Assembly (NCBI GenBank): GCA_028284385.1
Contig: JANQRT010000051.1
Coordinates: 1 to 59,604 of the forward strand
DNA length: 59,604 bases
Reading direction: 5' to 3'
Origin: Opitutaceae bacterium
Lineage (GTDB): Bacteria; Verrucomicrobiota; Verrucomicrobiia; Opitutales; Opitutaceae
Shown one piece after another: positions 38,034 to 45,521 of the stretch. Every line of letters begins with the position of its first letter. Within the stretch, counting starts at the first letter, position 1. Both the position numbers and the translations under genes were made by a program. The notes below the pieces were generated by a model. That model saw only the letters and a program-made list of their open reading frames with translations. It had not been told where the DNA came from and made no database searches.

Positions 38034-38834
38034 CTAGAAACTTGGAAAGCCTGACTCTTCCCAGTAACAGGGCTTGCCGTAGTAGTCGTACATAGCTTTC
38101 TCGTAATCTCGATTGATTGGCGTGTGGGGGTCGAAGACCGGAGCGATGCGAATCTGCTCTTTGGACAGATCCACTTCAGCGAGACGGTCAATCCAGCTGA
38201 TCTTTTCAATCCAGCCGATATCGATCAGCACATGTTTGCTAGGCAGCCAGTTGCGTGTGTCGATAATCACGTATTGAAATCTCCATGTCATATCTTCCAT
38301 GATGATATCATCGATGTGGCCGATCTCTCCATCGCCTGCTTTGATATGGTAGCCAATGATTTCGTGTGCCGACCTCAAGTGGCATTTGGCGATGTCTTTC
38401 AAGCGCTTCTCATGACGTTTGATTTCATCTTCTGAATGTTCGAAGGGCGTCTCCACATTGGGAGTATGGTAGGGACCTACCATTCCGTCCCCAACCATGG
38501 GCCGATTCCAATACAGATGATGCTTGTAGTAGCGAGCGTACTCGAGCTCGTACTGTCTGGATACTGGAGCATTCGTGTCGAGCGGCGGACAGGCTTCGAT
38601 TTCCTGCTTCGTTAGAGCGATGGGGAATTTTTGTCCAATCCATCCAAGCTCGGGCTTGTCCAGATGATCCGGACTAATGAGGACCTTGCGCTTGCTTAGC
38701 CAATGCCCGGTGTCCGCTACAATATAGCGAAGTCGCCAGTGGCGATCATCGAAAAGGCAATCCTTCACCTTGCCGATCGTTCCATCGATCGCTTCGATAG
38801 GATAGCCGATTAGGTTTTTGATGCTTCTCAACAT
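38034..38834 (-). CDS. Tandem PRC-barrel domain protein
   Basis: The 266-residue protein holds two PRC-barrel domains, one at about 1-70 (LIGYPIEAIDGTIGKVKDCLFDD) and one at about 150-215 (IIGYHIKAGDGEIGHIDDIIMED), joined by a linker with many His and Tyr residues. PRC barrels serve as protein-protein or ligand-binding modules (RimM, photosynthetic reaction-centre subunit H). Isolated proteins of this type are often stress-linked; a role here is unknown. A strong ribosome site (AAAGGAGG) precedes the ATG. Confidence 0.87.
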   Translation of the reverse strand: MLRSIKNLIGYPIEAIDGTIGKVKDCLFDDRHWRLRYIVADTGHWLSKRKVLISPDHLDKPELGWIGQKFPIALTKQEIEACPPLDTNAPVSRQYELEYARYYKHHLYWNRPMVGDGMVGPYHTPNVETPFEHSEDEIKRHEKRLKDIAKCHLRSAHEIIGYHIKAGDGEIGHIDDIIMEDMTWRFQYVIIDTRNWLPSKHVLIDIGWIEKISWIDRLAEVDLSKEQIRIAPVFDPHTPINRDYEKAMYDYYGKPCYWEESGFPSF

Positions 38835-39118
38835 GATGTGTATCCTCCTTTCTGAAATTCCCTTCGAGAGAGCTGTCCATCATGTCCCTGACTGGTTCGA
38901 GACCAAGGGGCGTCGAGCCTCTCTCAAACGTTATCCATACAAAGAACAAGCTATAACTTTACCCTATGGGCGTGAGCTGATTCTATAAGAAACGCTACTA
39001 ATGACAAGCCTTTTAGCTCTGTATCATGACCTTTTGAAAAGGACTAGGAGTTTCTGCCTTAGTGAAGCTCTGTCATGATGTTGAAGGTGACAGTCAAGCA
39101 GCGCGAGGCTCATTCTTG

Positions 39119-39634
39119 TCACAGCATCTTCTGCCAATAGGCCACGTCGATCCATTGGCTGAATTTGTATCCAGCCTCTCGATAATGGCTTACTTTCTCG
39201 AAGCCGAATTTCTCGTGTAGCCGCACACTCGCATCATTCGGCAGAGCCACTCCGCCAATTAAGGAATGTAGCGGCAGATCCGAATTCTTCAACCGCTCAA
39301 GCAGATCATCCAGCAAGGCGGATCCGATTCCTCTCCCAGCTTGTCCTTTCCGCAGATAAATAGAAAACTCCGCTGTGTGTCGGTAAGCGGTCCGCGGATG
39401 AAACGGTCCCGCATATGCGTACCCCAAAACCTCTTCTTCTTCACCTTCTTCCCGCTTTTCATCTACGTATACAATCCATGGATACTTTTCCGTGATATTC
39501 CTGATCCGATCTTCCACTTCGACAACCTGGAGTGGCTCTTCCTCGAAAGTAGCGATTTCGTTCAGAATATAATAGTTGTAGATCTCCGCGATTGGCGCGG
39601 CATCGCTTAGATTGGCATTTCTGATATTCGCCAT
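39119..39634 (-). CDS. GNAT acetyltransferase, phosphinothricin-acetyltransferase-like
   Basis: The 171-residue protein is a Gcn5-related N-acetyltransferase. The acetyl-CoA loop is GQAGRGIGSALLDDL, and the N-terminal ANLSDAAPIAEIYNYYILNEIATFEEE pattern and C-terminal LHEKFGFEKVSHYREAGYKFSQWIDV match the Pat/Bar-like subfamily. The natural substrate may be an amino-acid analogue or methionine derivative. It follows the HAD gene by 6 bp, after a MarR-type regulator. Confidence 0.87.
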   Translation of the reverse strand: MANIRNANLSDAAPIAEIYNYYILNEIATFEEEPLQVVEVEDRIRNITEKYPWIVYVDEKREEGEEEEVLGYAYAGPFHPRTAYRHTAEFSIYLRKGQAGRGIGSALLDDLLERLKNSDLPLHSLIGGVALPNDASVRLHEKFGFEKVSHYREAGYKFSQWIDVAYWQKML

Positions 39635-39640
39635 TGTCAG

Positions 39641-40093
39641 TTATGCGGTTTCCCAACCAAAAAAATCCTTTGCATGATAGATCTCTTTGATCCCCGCTTG
39701 GCCTGCGGCCTCAAAATCGGATTCCGAATCGCCGACGAAAATCGAATCTTCGAGGGAGATGAAATGCTTATCGGCTAATGCTGTGATCATTCCTGGATTG
39801 GGCTTACGAAAGGAGGAGTCAAGAGCAGGGCAGGCCCAATAGTCCTCGATCGTGATTTCGCAGATTTCTTCAATTTGTGTCATCCAATTGAATACATCGT
39901 CAAGCGAGACGATTCCCTTTTCGATTCCCGACTGATTAGTGACGACAAAGATCGTTTCATCTTCCAATTCGCTTAGGACCGATTGAACGTTTGGCAGGAG
40001 TTCAGTCTTTCCGTGACTGTCCATGTAGATCTGGTCATCTTCGGTCAGCTTGAGCAGGGTGCCACCCAGATCGAAAAAGTAGGATTTGTTCAT
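39641..40093 (-). CDS. HAD-IIIA family phosphatase with altered motif I
   Basis: The 150-residue protein is close in length to histidinol-phosphatase / heptose-bisphosphate-phosphatase HADs. Motif I reads FDLGGTL: the nucleophile Asp is kept but the usual second Asp (general acid) is Gly. Motif II may be VVTNQSGIEKG, with KPNPGM as motif III and VGDSESDFEAA as motif IV. The change may slow turnover or mark a different substrate. The 5' end overlaps the MarR gene by 4 bp; GNAT follows. Confidence 0.85.
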   Translation of the reverse strand: MNKSYFFDLGGTLLKLTEDDQIYMDSHGKTELLPNVQSVLSELEDETIFVVTNQSGIEKGIVSLDDVFNWMTQIEEICEITIEDYWACPALDSSFRKPNPGMITALADKHFISLEDSIFVGDSESDFEAAGQAGIKEIYHAKDFFGWETA

Positions 40094-40572
40094 ATTCTTG
40101 TTCTGTTTAGTCGATGTTCTCTTAGTGCTTTATCGTACAGGGAAATGCCTTTGATAACCTTTTCTCGCTGCTTTGCGTCCAGCAGGTTCATTGCTCCTGT
40201 CGCTTCCTGGTTGGCCCTTTGGTGGGCTCTTTTCACTTGCCTCTTGCCTCTGGCTGTTAGGGAGATCAACTTCCGTCTGGAATCTTCCTTATCCGCTTTT
40301 AGCCGTATCCAACCTTTGGATTTGAGTCCATTGACCAATCGGCTCGCAGTTGATTTCTCAATGAGGAGAATTTCTCCTAGCTCTCCCGAAGTTGTATCGG
40401 GATGCTGCTCGATTTCGATAAGGGCATGGCATTGAGCGTTCGTGGCTTGCAGCTCCTCCACGTATCCATCGAGAAAGCCAAGCTCCCTTACCAGACGTCG
40501 CTGAGCCGCCCGCAGGCTCATCAAATCCAATTTCGAAAAGGAGCTTTCCATTATCGTAAAAGCACGTCTCAT
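40090..40572 (-). CDS. MarR family transcriptional regulator
   Basis: The 160-residue protein shows the MarR winged-helix pattern: CHALIEIEQHPDTTSGELGEILLIEKSTASRLVNGLKSKG is the recognition region (shown here in segments), followed by the wing KADKEDSRRKLISLTARGKRQV. It probably regulates its own three-gene unit with the HAD and GNAT genes, with which it overlaps or abuts. The inducer is unknown. A later Met (residue 8) could also be the start. Confidence 0.87.
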   Translation of the reverse strand: MRRAFTIMESSFSKLDLMSLRAAQRRLVRELGFLDGYVEELQATNAQCHALIEIEQHPDTTSGELGEILLIEKSTASRLVNGLKSKGWIRLKADKEDSRRKLISLTARGKRQVKRAHQRANQEATGAMNLLDAKQREKVIKGISLYDKALREHRLNRTRI

Positions 40573-40655
40573 AAAAAGTTGTAGAATACAACTAAATAAG
40601 GCAGGGCTGGTTGAAATAAAATGCGAAACGCCATTAAACGAACTAAGCTATTGCT

Positions 40656-41207
40656 TCACCCTTCGCTACCGTCGGTCTCTCTTCTTTCGGGTATAAACTT
40701 GGCCAGCACGAAACCGACAATCAGTCCGCCGATTACATGGTAGGCGAAGCTAGACAGTTGCCAGCCCCAGTCGTAGAACCACCAGATAGCGTCGCCGAAT
40801 CTAGCCAGAAAGGCTCCGCTCACAGCGACTAGCGTTACGAATCCCACTCTACCCGCATAGCTGGTTTTCTTGCAGATCTGTTTGAGTAGAAAAGCGAGAA
40901 GCAAGCAGTAACCCCATCCATGTAGAAAACCAGAAACCATCATGCCACCGTGGTTGGTGAATCCATCTCGCTTTATGTTAATCAGGGCAATAGGGCCCTC
41001 AGCCATCAATCCGCCTCGATCCTCTGCATGTGGATTGGGAATAAGATACACTCCATCTTTAGGAAATGCCTCATTTAATGAGGTGGGAGCGGTTTCGGCA
41101 GGTTCGTCGAGGAAGTTATAGGGAATGCCGCTGATACCGTAGTAGATGAAGCCCCAGAAAAAGAGGGCTAGAGCTGCGAGAAAGGAGCCAAGGAGTAGTT
41201 TCTTCAT
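40656..41207 (-). CDS. Small integral membrane protein of unknown function
   Basis: I place the start at 41207 (183 residues, MKKLLLGSFLAAL), since the upstream 15 codons are not membrane-like. The protein has an N-terminal helix, an exposed segment, and three more hydrophobic helices (SGFLHGWGYCLLLAFLLKQI; GFVTLVAVSGAFLARFGDAIWWF; FAYHVIGGLIVGFVLAKFI). No family is recognised with confidence. It lies downstream of the tetR gene on the same strand; a 10-bp inverted repeat at 41314-41338 overlaps a possible promoter. Confidence 0.75.
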   Translation of the reverse strand: MKKLLLGSFLAALALFFWGFIYYGISGIPYNFLDEPAETAPTSLNEAFPKDGVYLIPNPHAEDRGGLMAEGPIALINIKRDGFTNHGGMMVSGFLHGWGYCLLLAFLLKQICKKTSYAGRVGFVTLVAVSGAFLARFGDAIWWFYDWGWQLSSFAYHVIGGLIVGFVLAKFIPERRETDGSEG

Positions 41208-41313
41208 GAATTTTAATGGGGTTAGAAAGCATGACCCTGAGGAATTAGCCACTCGAATGCAAGAAACAGTAGACAGCTCTGGTCTTGTTGTTTCCCAAGC
41301 TTTAATCTTCTAT

Positions 41314-41338
41314 TATGTATCTGATAAACAGATACGTA
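41314..41338 (-). promoter_or_regulatory. Inverted repeat in promoter region of membrane protein gene
   Basis: TATGTATCTG and CAGATACGTA form 10-bp arms with one G-T mismatch and a 5-base centre (ATAAA). On the minus strand, TTACGT and CATAAT spaced by 16 bases resemble -35 and -10 boxes, and the repeat fills the space between them. This is the typical place for a repressor such as the TetR protein coded just upstream. Confidence 0.5.
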
Positions 41339-41342
41339 ACCA

Positions 41343-41915
41343 TTACTTTAGACTTTCGAGAAAACGTTCTAGCATTTCGACGATGTGATCCTTGTGTTTC
41401 GGGTCGGCGTTAATGAAGTGAACCGGAATGCCGAGGTCGACGACTGCGAGGAAATGCGCCACGCTGTCCAAGTGGTCCTGATCGCCTATTTCTCCGTCAG
41501 CCTTTGCCGCGATTAGGTTCTCTTTCACGAGTCGCTGGAATCCGTCGAAAGCCAAGACCATCTTTCCGTAGGTTTCGCTGTTGATGACGTTTCTCTCCGT
41601 AAGGGAATTCGTCAGAAAGCAGCCGTGAAGGAAAAAGTCCATCTCCAGCTCGCGGAAATAGGTTCTGATATTCTCCATGCCCTTAGGTTCGCGGCTTAGC
41701 GGCGTTTGCGTTGCGGCGAGCTGCTTTAGGTAGAGGTCCATGGCTTCGTCGAACAAGCCTTCCTTCCCTCCGAACTCTTTGTAGAGGCCGAAGCGGTTCA
41801 GTCCCGTGACCTCTACCAATTCCTGCAAGTGAGTGCCTTCGAAACCCTTACGCCAGAACAAGTCCAGGGCTCGACTTAATACCTCGTCGCGATCGTATGA
41901 CTTTTTTCGCCCCAT
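41343..41915 (-). CDS. TetR/AcrR family transcriptional regulator
   Basis: The 190-residue protein has the TetR N-terminal helix-turn-helix: RDEVLSRALDLFWRKGFEGTHLQELVEVTGLNRFGLYKEFGGKEGLF (shown as one domain, residues about 9-55, key residues G19, T24, G36, Y38 by pattern). The C-terminal ligand domain is variable. It is divergent from the OsmC gene with 153 bp between, which holds two direct repeats, so it probably controls osmC and itself. Confidence 0.9.
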   Translation of the reverse strand: MGRKKSYDRDEVLSRALDLFWRKGFEGTHLQELVEVTGLNRFGLYKEFGGKEGLFDEAMDLYLKQLAATQTPLSREPKGMENIRTYFRELEMDFFLHGCFLTNSLTERNVINSETYGKMVLAFDGFQRLVKENLIAAKADGEIGDQDHLDSVAHFLAVVDLGIPVHFINADPKHKDHIVEMLERFLESLK

Positions 41916-41959
41916 ATTAGCTGCTGTTTAAAAGAAAAAATCAGCCAAACGCAAAATAA

Positions 41960-42029
41960 ATCACTTATCGTTCAGAAAAAAGCTTGCCAAGAGGCTTTCC
42001 GATTTATTTATCACTTATCGTTCTGAAAT
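41960..42029. promoter_or_regulatory. Two direct repeats in the tetR/osmC divergent region
   Basis: ATCACTTATCGTTCAGAAAA (41960-41979) and ATCACTTATCGTTCTGAAAT (42010-42029) are identical at 18 of 20 positions and start exactly 50 bp apart, about five helical turns. The TTC-N-GAA core is a small inverted repeat in each. They are likely operators for the adjacent TetR protein, or a pair of linked binding sites. Confidence 0.65.
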
Positions 42030-42068
42030 AAAAGATATCTCAACATTTAATAGCCAAAGGAGAAAATC

Positions 42069-42629
42069 ATGAAAGAAACTACCACCAAGAATATACGCAA
42101 TGGCGTCGATGTCGATGCCCTCAATCAGGTGATTGAAGCCGTTCAGGCCGACTCTTCCTTAGCCGAATTCAAGTTCCGCGCTAAAAACCAGTGGCAAGGC
42201 GGATCGGTCAACCGCACTCGTATCCAGGACTATTATGGGGCTCATCAGGAGCATACCACCCGTGACGAGCCCTTCGAGCTGACAGCTGACGAGCCTCCTG
42301 TTCTGCTTGGGTCTGATACTGGCGCCAATCCTGTCGAGTACGTGCTCACCGGACTTGCCGGCTGCGTCACAACCTCGCTAGCCTATCATGCTGCCGCCAA
42401 CGGCATCGATGTCGGAGAGGTTAGTTCTAGTTTAGAGGGCGACTTGGATCTACGTGGATTTCTCGGGCTCGATCCCGAGGTAAATCCTGGCTTCAACGAG
42501 ATCCGGGTTCGCTTTAACGTGAAGTCCGATGCAGACGAATCCAAGCTTCGCGAGTTCATGGGTCGATCTCCCGTTTTCGATACGGTAACCAGGCCTGTGC
42601 CCGTTAAGATAGAAATCACTCGCTCGTAG
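42069..42629 (+). CDS. OsmC family protein, one-cysteine form
   Basis: OsmC/Ohr proteins are thiol peroxidases or related stress proteins. The 186-residue protein has the family segment VLTGLAGCVTTSLAYHAA with Cys99, but the second Cys position (usually in a CPV motif) is Ser167 in GRSPVFD. No other Cys exists in the protein, so an intramolecular disulfide mechanism is ruled out. A related subfamily with this substitution exists, so function may differ from Ohr. A strong ribosome site (AAAGGAG) precedes the ATG, and TetR operators lie upstream. Confidence 0.9.
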   Translation: MKETTTKNIRNGVDVDALNQVIEAVQADSSLAEFKFRAKNQWQGGSVNRTRIQDYYGAHQEHTTRDEPFELTADEPPVLLGSDTGANPVEYVLTGLAGCVTTSLAYHAAANGIDVGEVSSSLEGDLDLRGFLGLDPEVNPGFNEIRVRFNVKSDADESKLREFMGRSPVFDTVTRPVPVKIEITRS

Positions 42630-42657
42630 AGCGACATAGTGAATATAGGACTGAGGG

Positions 42658-42692
42658 CGCGCATTCCAGTAAGGAATGCGCGTTTCCTGTTT
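42658..42692 (+). terminator. Intrinsic terminator after osmC
   Basis: A perfect 10-bp stem CGCGCATTCC / GGAATGCGCG with loop AGTAA lies 29 bp after the osmC stop, followed by TTTCCTGTTT. It separates osmC from ldhA. Confidence 0.8.
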
Positions 42693-42841
42693 GCACTGTA
42701 GATTTGGATACAGCGACCACCTAGCACTTGCCGAAACGGAATTGGGATCATTGTTGACCCAATCTTGCGCTTTGTTAATTCGCAGGGTTTCGACCGGTAA
42801 AGCTAGACGTGTCGGATGACCGATCTTATTCTTATTCGCGC

Positions 42842-43834
42842 ATGAAGATTGCTCTGTTTAATTCCAAGCCCTACGACGAATCTTTCTTTCTTCGCGAAAA
42901 CGAACGCTTCGGACACGAGCTTTCCTTTTTCGAGCCCCAATTAAATGAAGACACGGTCCGCCTGGCTGAAGGCTTTCCCGGGGTTTGTGTTTTCGTCAAC
43001 GATCCAGTCGATGCTTCCGTGCTTGAAAAGCTTGCGGCTGGAGGGGCTCGACTTATCGCCTTGCGCTGCTCGGGATTCAATAATGTGGATTTGCAAGCCG
43101 CGGCTGCAAAGAGAATCACCGTAGTCCGGGTCCCGGCCTATTCCCCCCATGCGGTTGCCGAGCATGCCGTGGCTCTGCTGTTGGCTATGAACCGTAAGAC
43201 TCATCGGGCCTACAATCGCGTGCGAGAGGGTAACTTCGCTTTGGACGGCCTGCTGGGATTCGATCTTTACGGCAAGACGGTCGGCGTGATTGGGACTGGC
43301 CGCATCGGAGCCATTTTCGCCCGCATCATGAAAGGCTTCGGCTGCGAACTGTTGGCCCACGATAAATATCCGAGCCAAGCCTGTCGGGAAGAGGGTGTCG
43401 TCTACGTAGAGAAAGACGAGCTTCTCCAAAGGTCGGATATCGTGTCGCTGCATTGCCCGCTCACCGTCGAGACGCGTCATATCATCGACGCCAACGCTCT
43501 TTCGCTCATGAGACAAGGGGTGACGCTCATCAACACTTCCCGTGGGGGTTTAGTGGATACGATAGCCGTCATCAAGGGGCTCAAGTCGGGAAAAATCGGA
43601 TACTTGGGGCTCGACGTTTATGAGGAAGAGGAGGAGCTCTTCTTCAAGGATCTTTCCGACGAAGTCATTCAAGACGATATCTTCGCTCGCCTCCTCACGT
43701 TCCCCAATGTCCTTATCACCGGACATCAGGCCTACTTCACCGGAACCGCTCTCAGCAACATCGCTCAAACCACCCTGCAAAACGTGGCCGATTTCGAAAA
43801 TACTGGCCAATGTGAAAACGCGGTTACTCTGTAG
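42842..43834 (+). CDS. ldhA: D-lactate dehydrogenase (LdhA-type, NAD-dependent)
   Basis: The enzyme reduces pyruvate to D-lactate or the reverse. I place the start at 42842 (330 residues, [16 protein letters not shown]), which matches the length and N-terminus of E. coli LdhA; the upstream frame adds 11 residues. Family marks include [30 protein letters not shown], the NAD loop [15 protein letters not shown], the [10 protein letters not shown] region with the catalytic Arg nearby, and GHQAYFT with the catalytic His. It stands alone between the osmC terminator and the MATE gene. Confidence 0.93.
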   Translation: MKIALFNSKPYDESFFLRENERFGHELSFFEPQLNEDTVRLAEGFPGVCVFVNDPVDASVLEKLAAGGARLIALRCSGFNNVDLQAAAAKRITVVRVPAYSPHAVAEHAVALLLAMNRKTHRAYNRVREGNFALDGLLGFDLYGKTVGVIGTGRIGAIFARIMKGFGCELLAHDKYPSQACREEGVVYVEKDELLQRSDIVSLHCPLTVETRHIIDANALSLMRQGVTLINTSRGGLVDTIAVIKGLKSGKIGYLGLDVYEEEEELFFKDLSDEVIQDDIFARLLTFPNVLITGHQAYFTGTALSNIAQTTLQNVADFENTGQCENAVTL

Positions 43835-43914
43835 CGCTAGCGACACGTCTTTTTAATCTTATACAAAAGATCCTATTGATCGTAGGCCATCCTTGTGCTT
43901 GCAGAGTAAGCATC

Positions 43915-43929
43915 TGTCGCGTAGCGACA
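43915..43929. promoter_or_regulatory. Hairpin between ldhA and the MATE gene
   Basis: TGTCGC-GTA-GCGACA is a perfect 6-bp inverted repeat, and the motif TAGCGACAC occurs twice (43838-43846 and 43922-43930). It could be an operator for the MATE gene or a weak terminator for ldhA. No T-run follows. Confidence 0.3.
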
Positions 43930-44036
43930 CTGTTCATACAATAAAACTTTTCATCAATCACAACTCACCCTCTTTTTTAGTCCTGCATCACGTCGGGCGT
44001 AGGTAAGTTAGCGAAGACTGAGGCTCGGAGAGACGT

Positions 44037-45467
44037 ATGAATGACCCTTCCAATATGAGTAACGCGAGTAAACCAGATCCCGAAGCCGAATCGTGGTTTA
44101 GAATTGTCCGCGATTCGCTTTCCGGCAGAGCGCACGACTTTACGTCAGGCAATATTCGCAAAGCGGTCGTTCTCTTGGCTATTCCGATGATGTTGGAGAT
44201 GGCGATGGAGTCGCTTTTCGCCATCACCGACATCTACTGGGTTTCATCGCTTGGGAAGGAAGCCACTGCCGCCGTCGGTCTCACCGAGTCGGTGCTGACT
44301 TTGATCTACGCCTTGGCCATGGGGCTCTCTATGGCTCTGACTGCTACTGTTGCCCGCCGAATCGGAGAAAAGAATCCCCGTGGCGCGTCGGCAGCCGCTA
44401 CCCAGGGTCTCTATCTGGGCGCGGCTATTGCGGTGCTGACCGGTCTACCGGCCTTCTACTTTGGTAGTGATATTCTGACTCTGATGGGGGCTGGACCTGC
44501 CGTCGTCGAGGAGGGTGCCGACTACACCGCCATCCTGCTCGGCACTAATATTGTTATCATTTTCCTGTTCCTGAACAACGCCGTCTTCCGCGGCGCGGGC
44601 GATGCCGCCCTAGCCATGCGGGCGCTTTGGATAGGCAATGGCATCAACATCCTGCTCGATCCGTGTCTGATTTACGGATGGGGACCCTTTCCCGAAATGG
44701 GGCTCACCGGCGCTGCGGTGGCGACCGTTATTGGGCGAGGCACTGCTGTACTCTACCAGTTCTGGGCTTTCTATCGCCAAAAGAGCATTATCCGATTCGA
44801 CCGACCGTCCTGGTCATTCGACTACAGAGCGATCGTCAAGATGGTCCGAATCTCCCTCGGCGGCGTCCTGCAAATGCTCATCGCGACCACTAGCTGGATC
44901 GCCCTCATGCGAATCATGGCCCCTTTCGGGAGCGCGGCCCTGGCGGGATACACCATAGCGATCCGGGTGATCATCTTCACCATTCTTCCTAGTTGGGGGC
45001 TGTCGAATGCCGTAGCCACTTTAGTAGGACAGAATCTGGGAGCCCGAACGCCAGATCGGGCGGTCGCTTCTGTGCGTGTCGCCGGCATGTTCAACATGGT
45101 CTTTCTTACTTTGGTGATGTTCGTATTTCTTCTCTTCGCTCGGCCCATCGTCGCGTTCTTCATTGACGATCCTGATGTCGTGGAAATGGGGGTACTCACG
45201 CTGCGGCTCATCAGCATCGCCTATCCGTTCTACGCTTGGGGAATGATACTGGTACAAGCCTTCAATGGAGCCGGTGACACCATGACGCCTACCTGGATCA
45301 ATGTATTCTGCTTTTGGCTCTTCCAGATTCCCTTGGCCTGGCTTCTCGCTCATTCCCTTGAGAGTCCGACCGGCATTCTTTGGGCCATCGTGGCCGCCGA
45401 TATCTCCATGACCGTCGTAGGTGGCATCCTCTTTGTTCGCGGCAAGTGGAAAGAAAAGGATGTTTAG
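44037..45467 (+). CDS. MATE family efflux transporter
   Basis: The 476-residue protein has about 12 membrane helices in two MatE domains (first: IRKAVVLLAIPMMLEMAMESLFAITDIYWV...; second begins near FDYRAIVKMVRISLGGVLQML). MATE carriers export drugs or metabolites with Na+ or H+. The hydrophobic pattern and the FNGAGDTMTPTWINVFCFW segment are typical of the NorM/DinF branch. Substrate unknown; converges with the sulfatase. Confidence 0.92.
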   Translation: MNDPSNMSNASKPDPEAESWFRIVRDSLSGRAHDFTSGNIRKAVVLLAIPMMLEMAMESLFAITDIYWVSSLGKEATAAVGLTESVLTLIYALAMGLSMALTATVARRIGEKNPRGASAAATQGLYLGAAIAVLTGLPAFYFGSDILTLMGAGPAVVEEGADYTAILLGTNIVIIFLFLNNAVFRGAGDAALAMRALWIGNGINILLDPCLIYGWGPFPEMGLTGAAVATVIGRGTAVLYQFWAFYRQKSIIRFDRPSWSFDYRAIVKMVRISLGGVLQMLIATTSWIALMRIMAPFGSAALAGYTIAIRVIIFTILPSWGLSNAVATLVGQNLGARTPDRAVASVRVAGMFNMVFLTLVMFVFLLFARPIVAFFIDDPDVVEMGVLTLRLISIAYPFYAWGMILVQAFNGAGDTMTPTWINVFCFWLFQIPLAWLLAHSLESPTGILWAIVAADISMTVVGGILFVRGKWKEKDV

Positions 45468-45521
45468 CTAATTAGTAGGGCTTTAGCGGATCGGGTGGTC
45501 GCTAGCAAACTTGAGGCGGGA

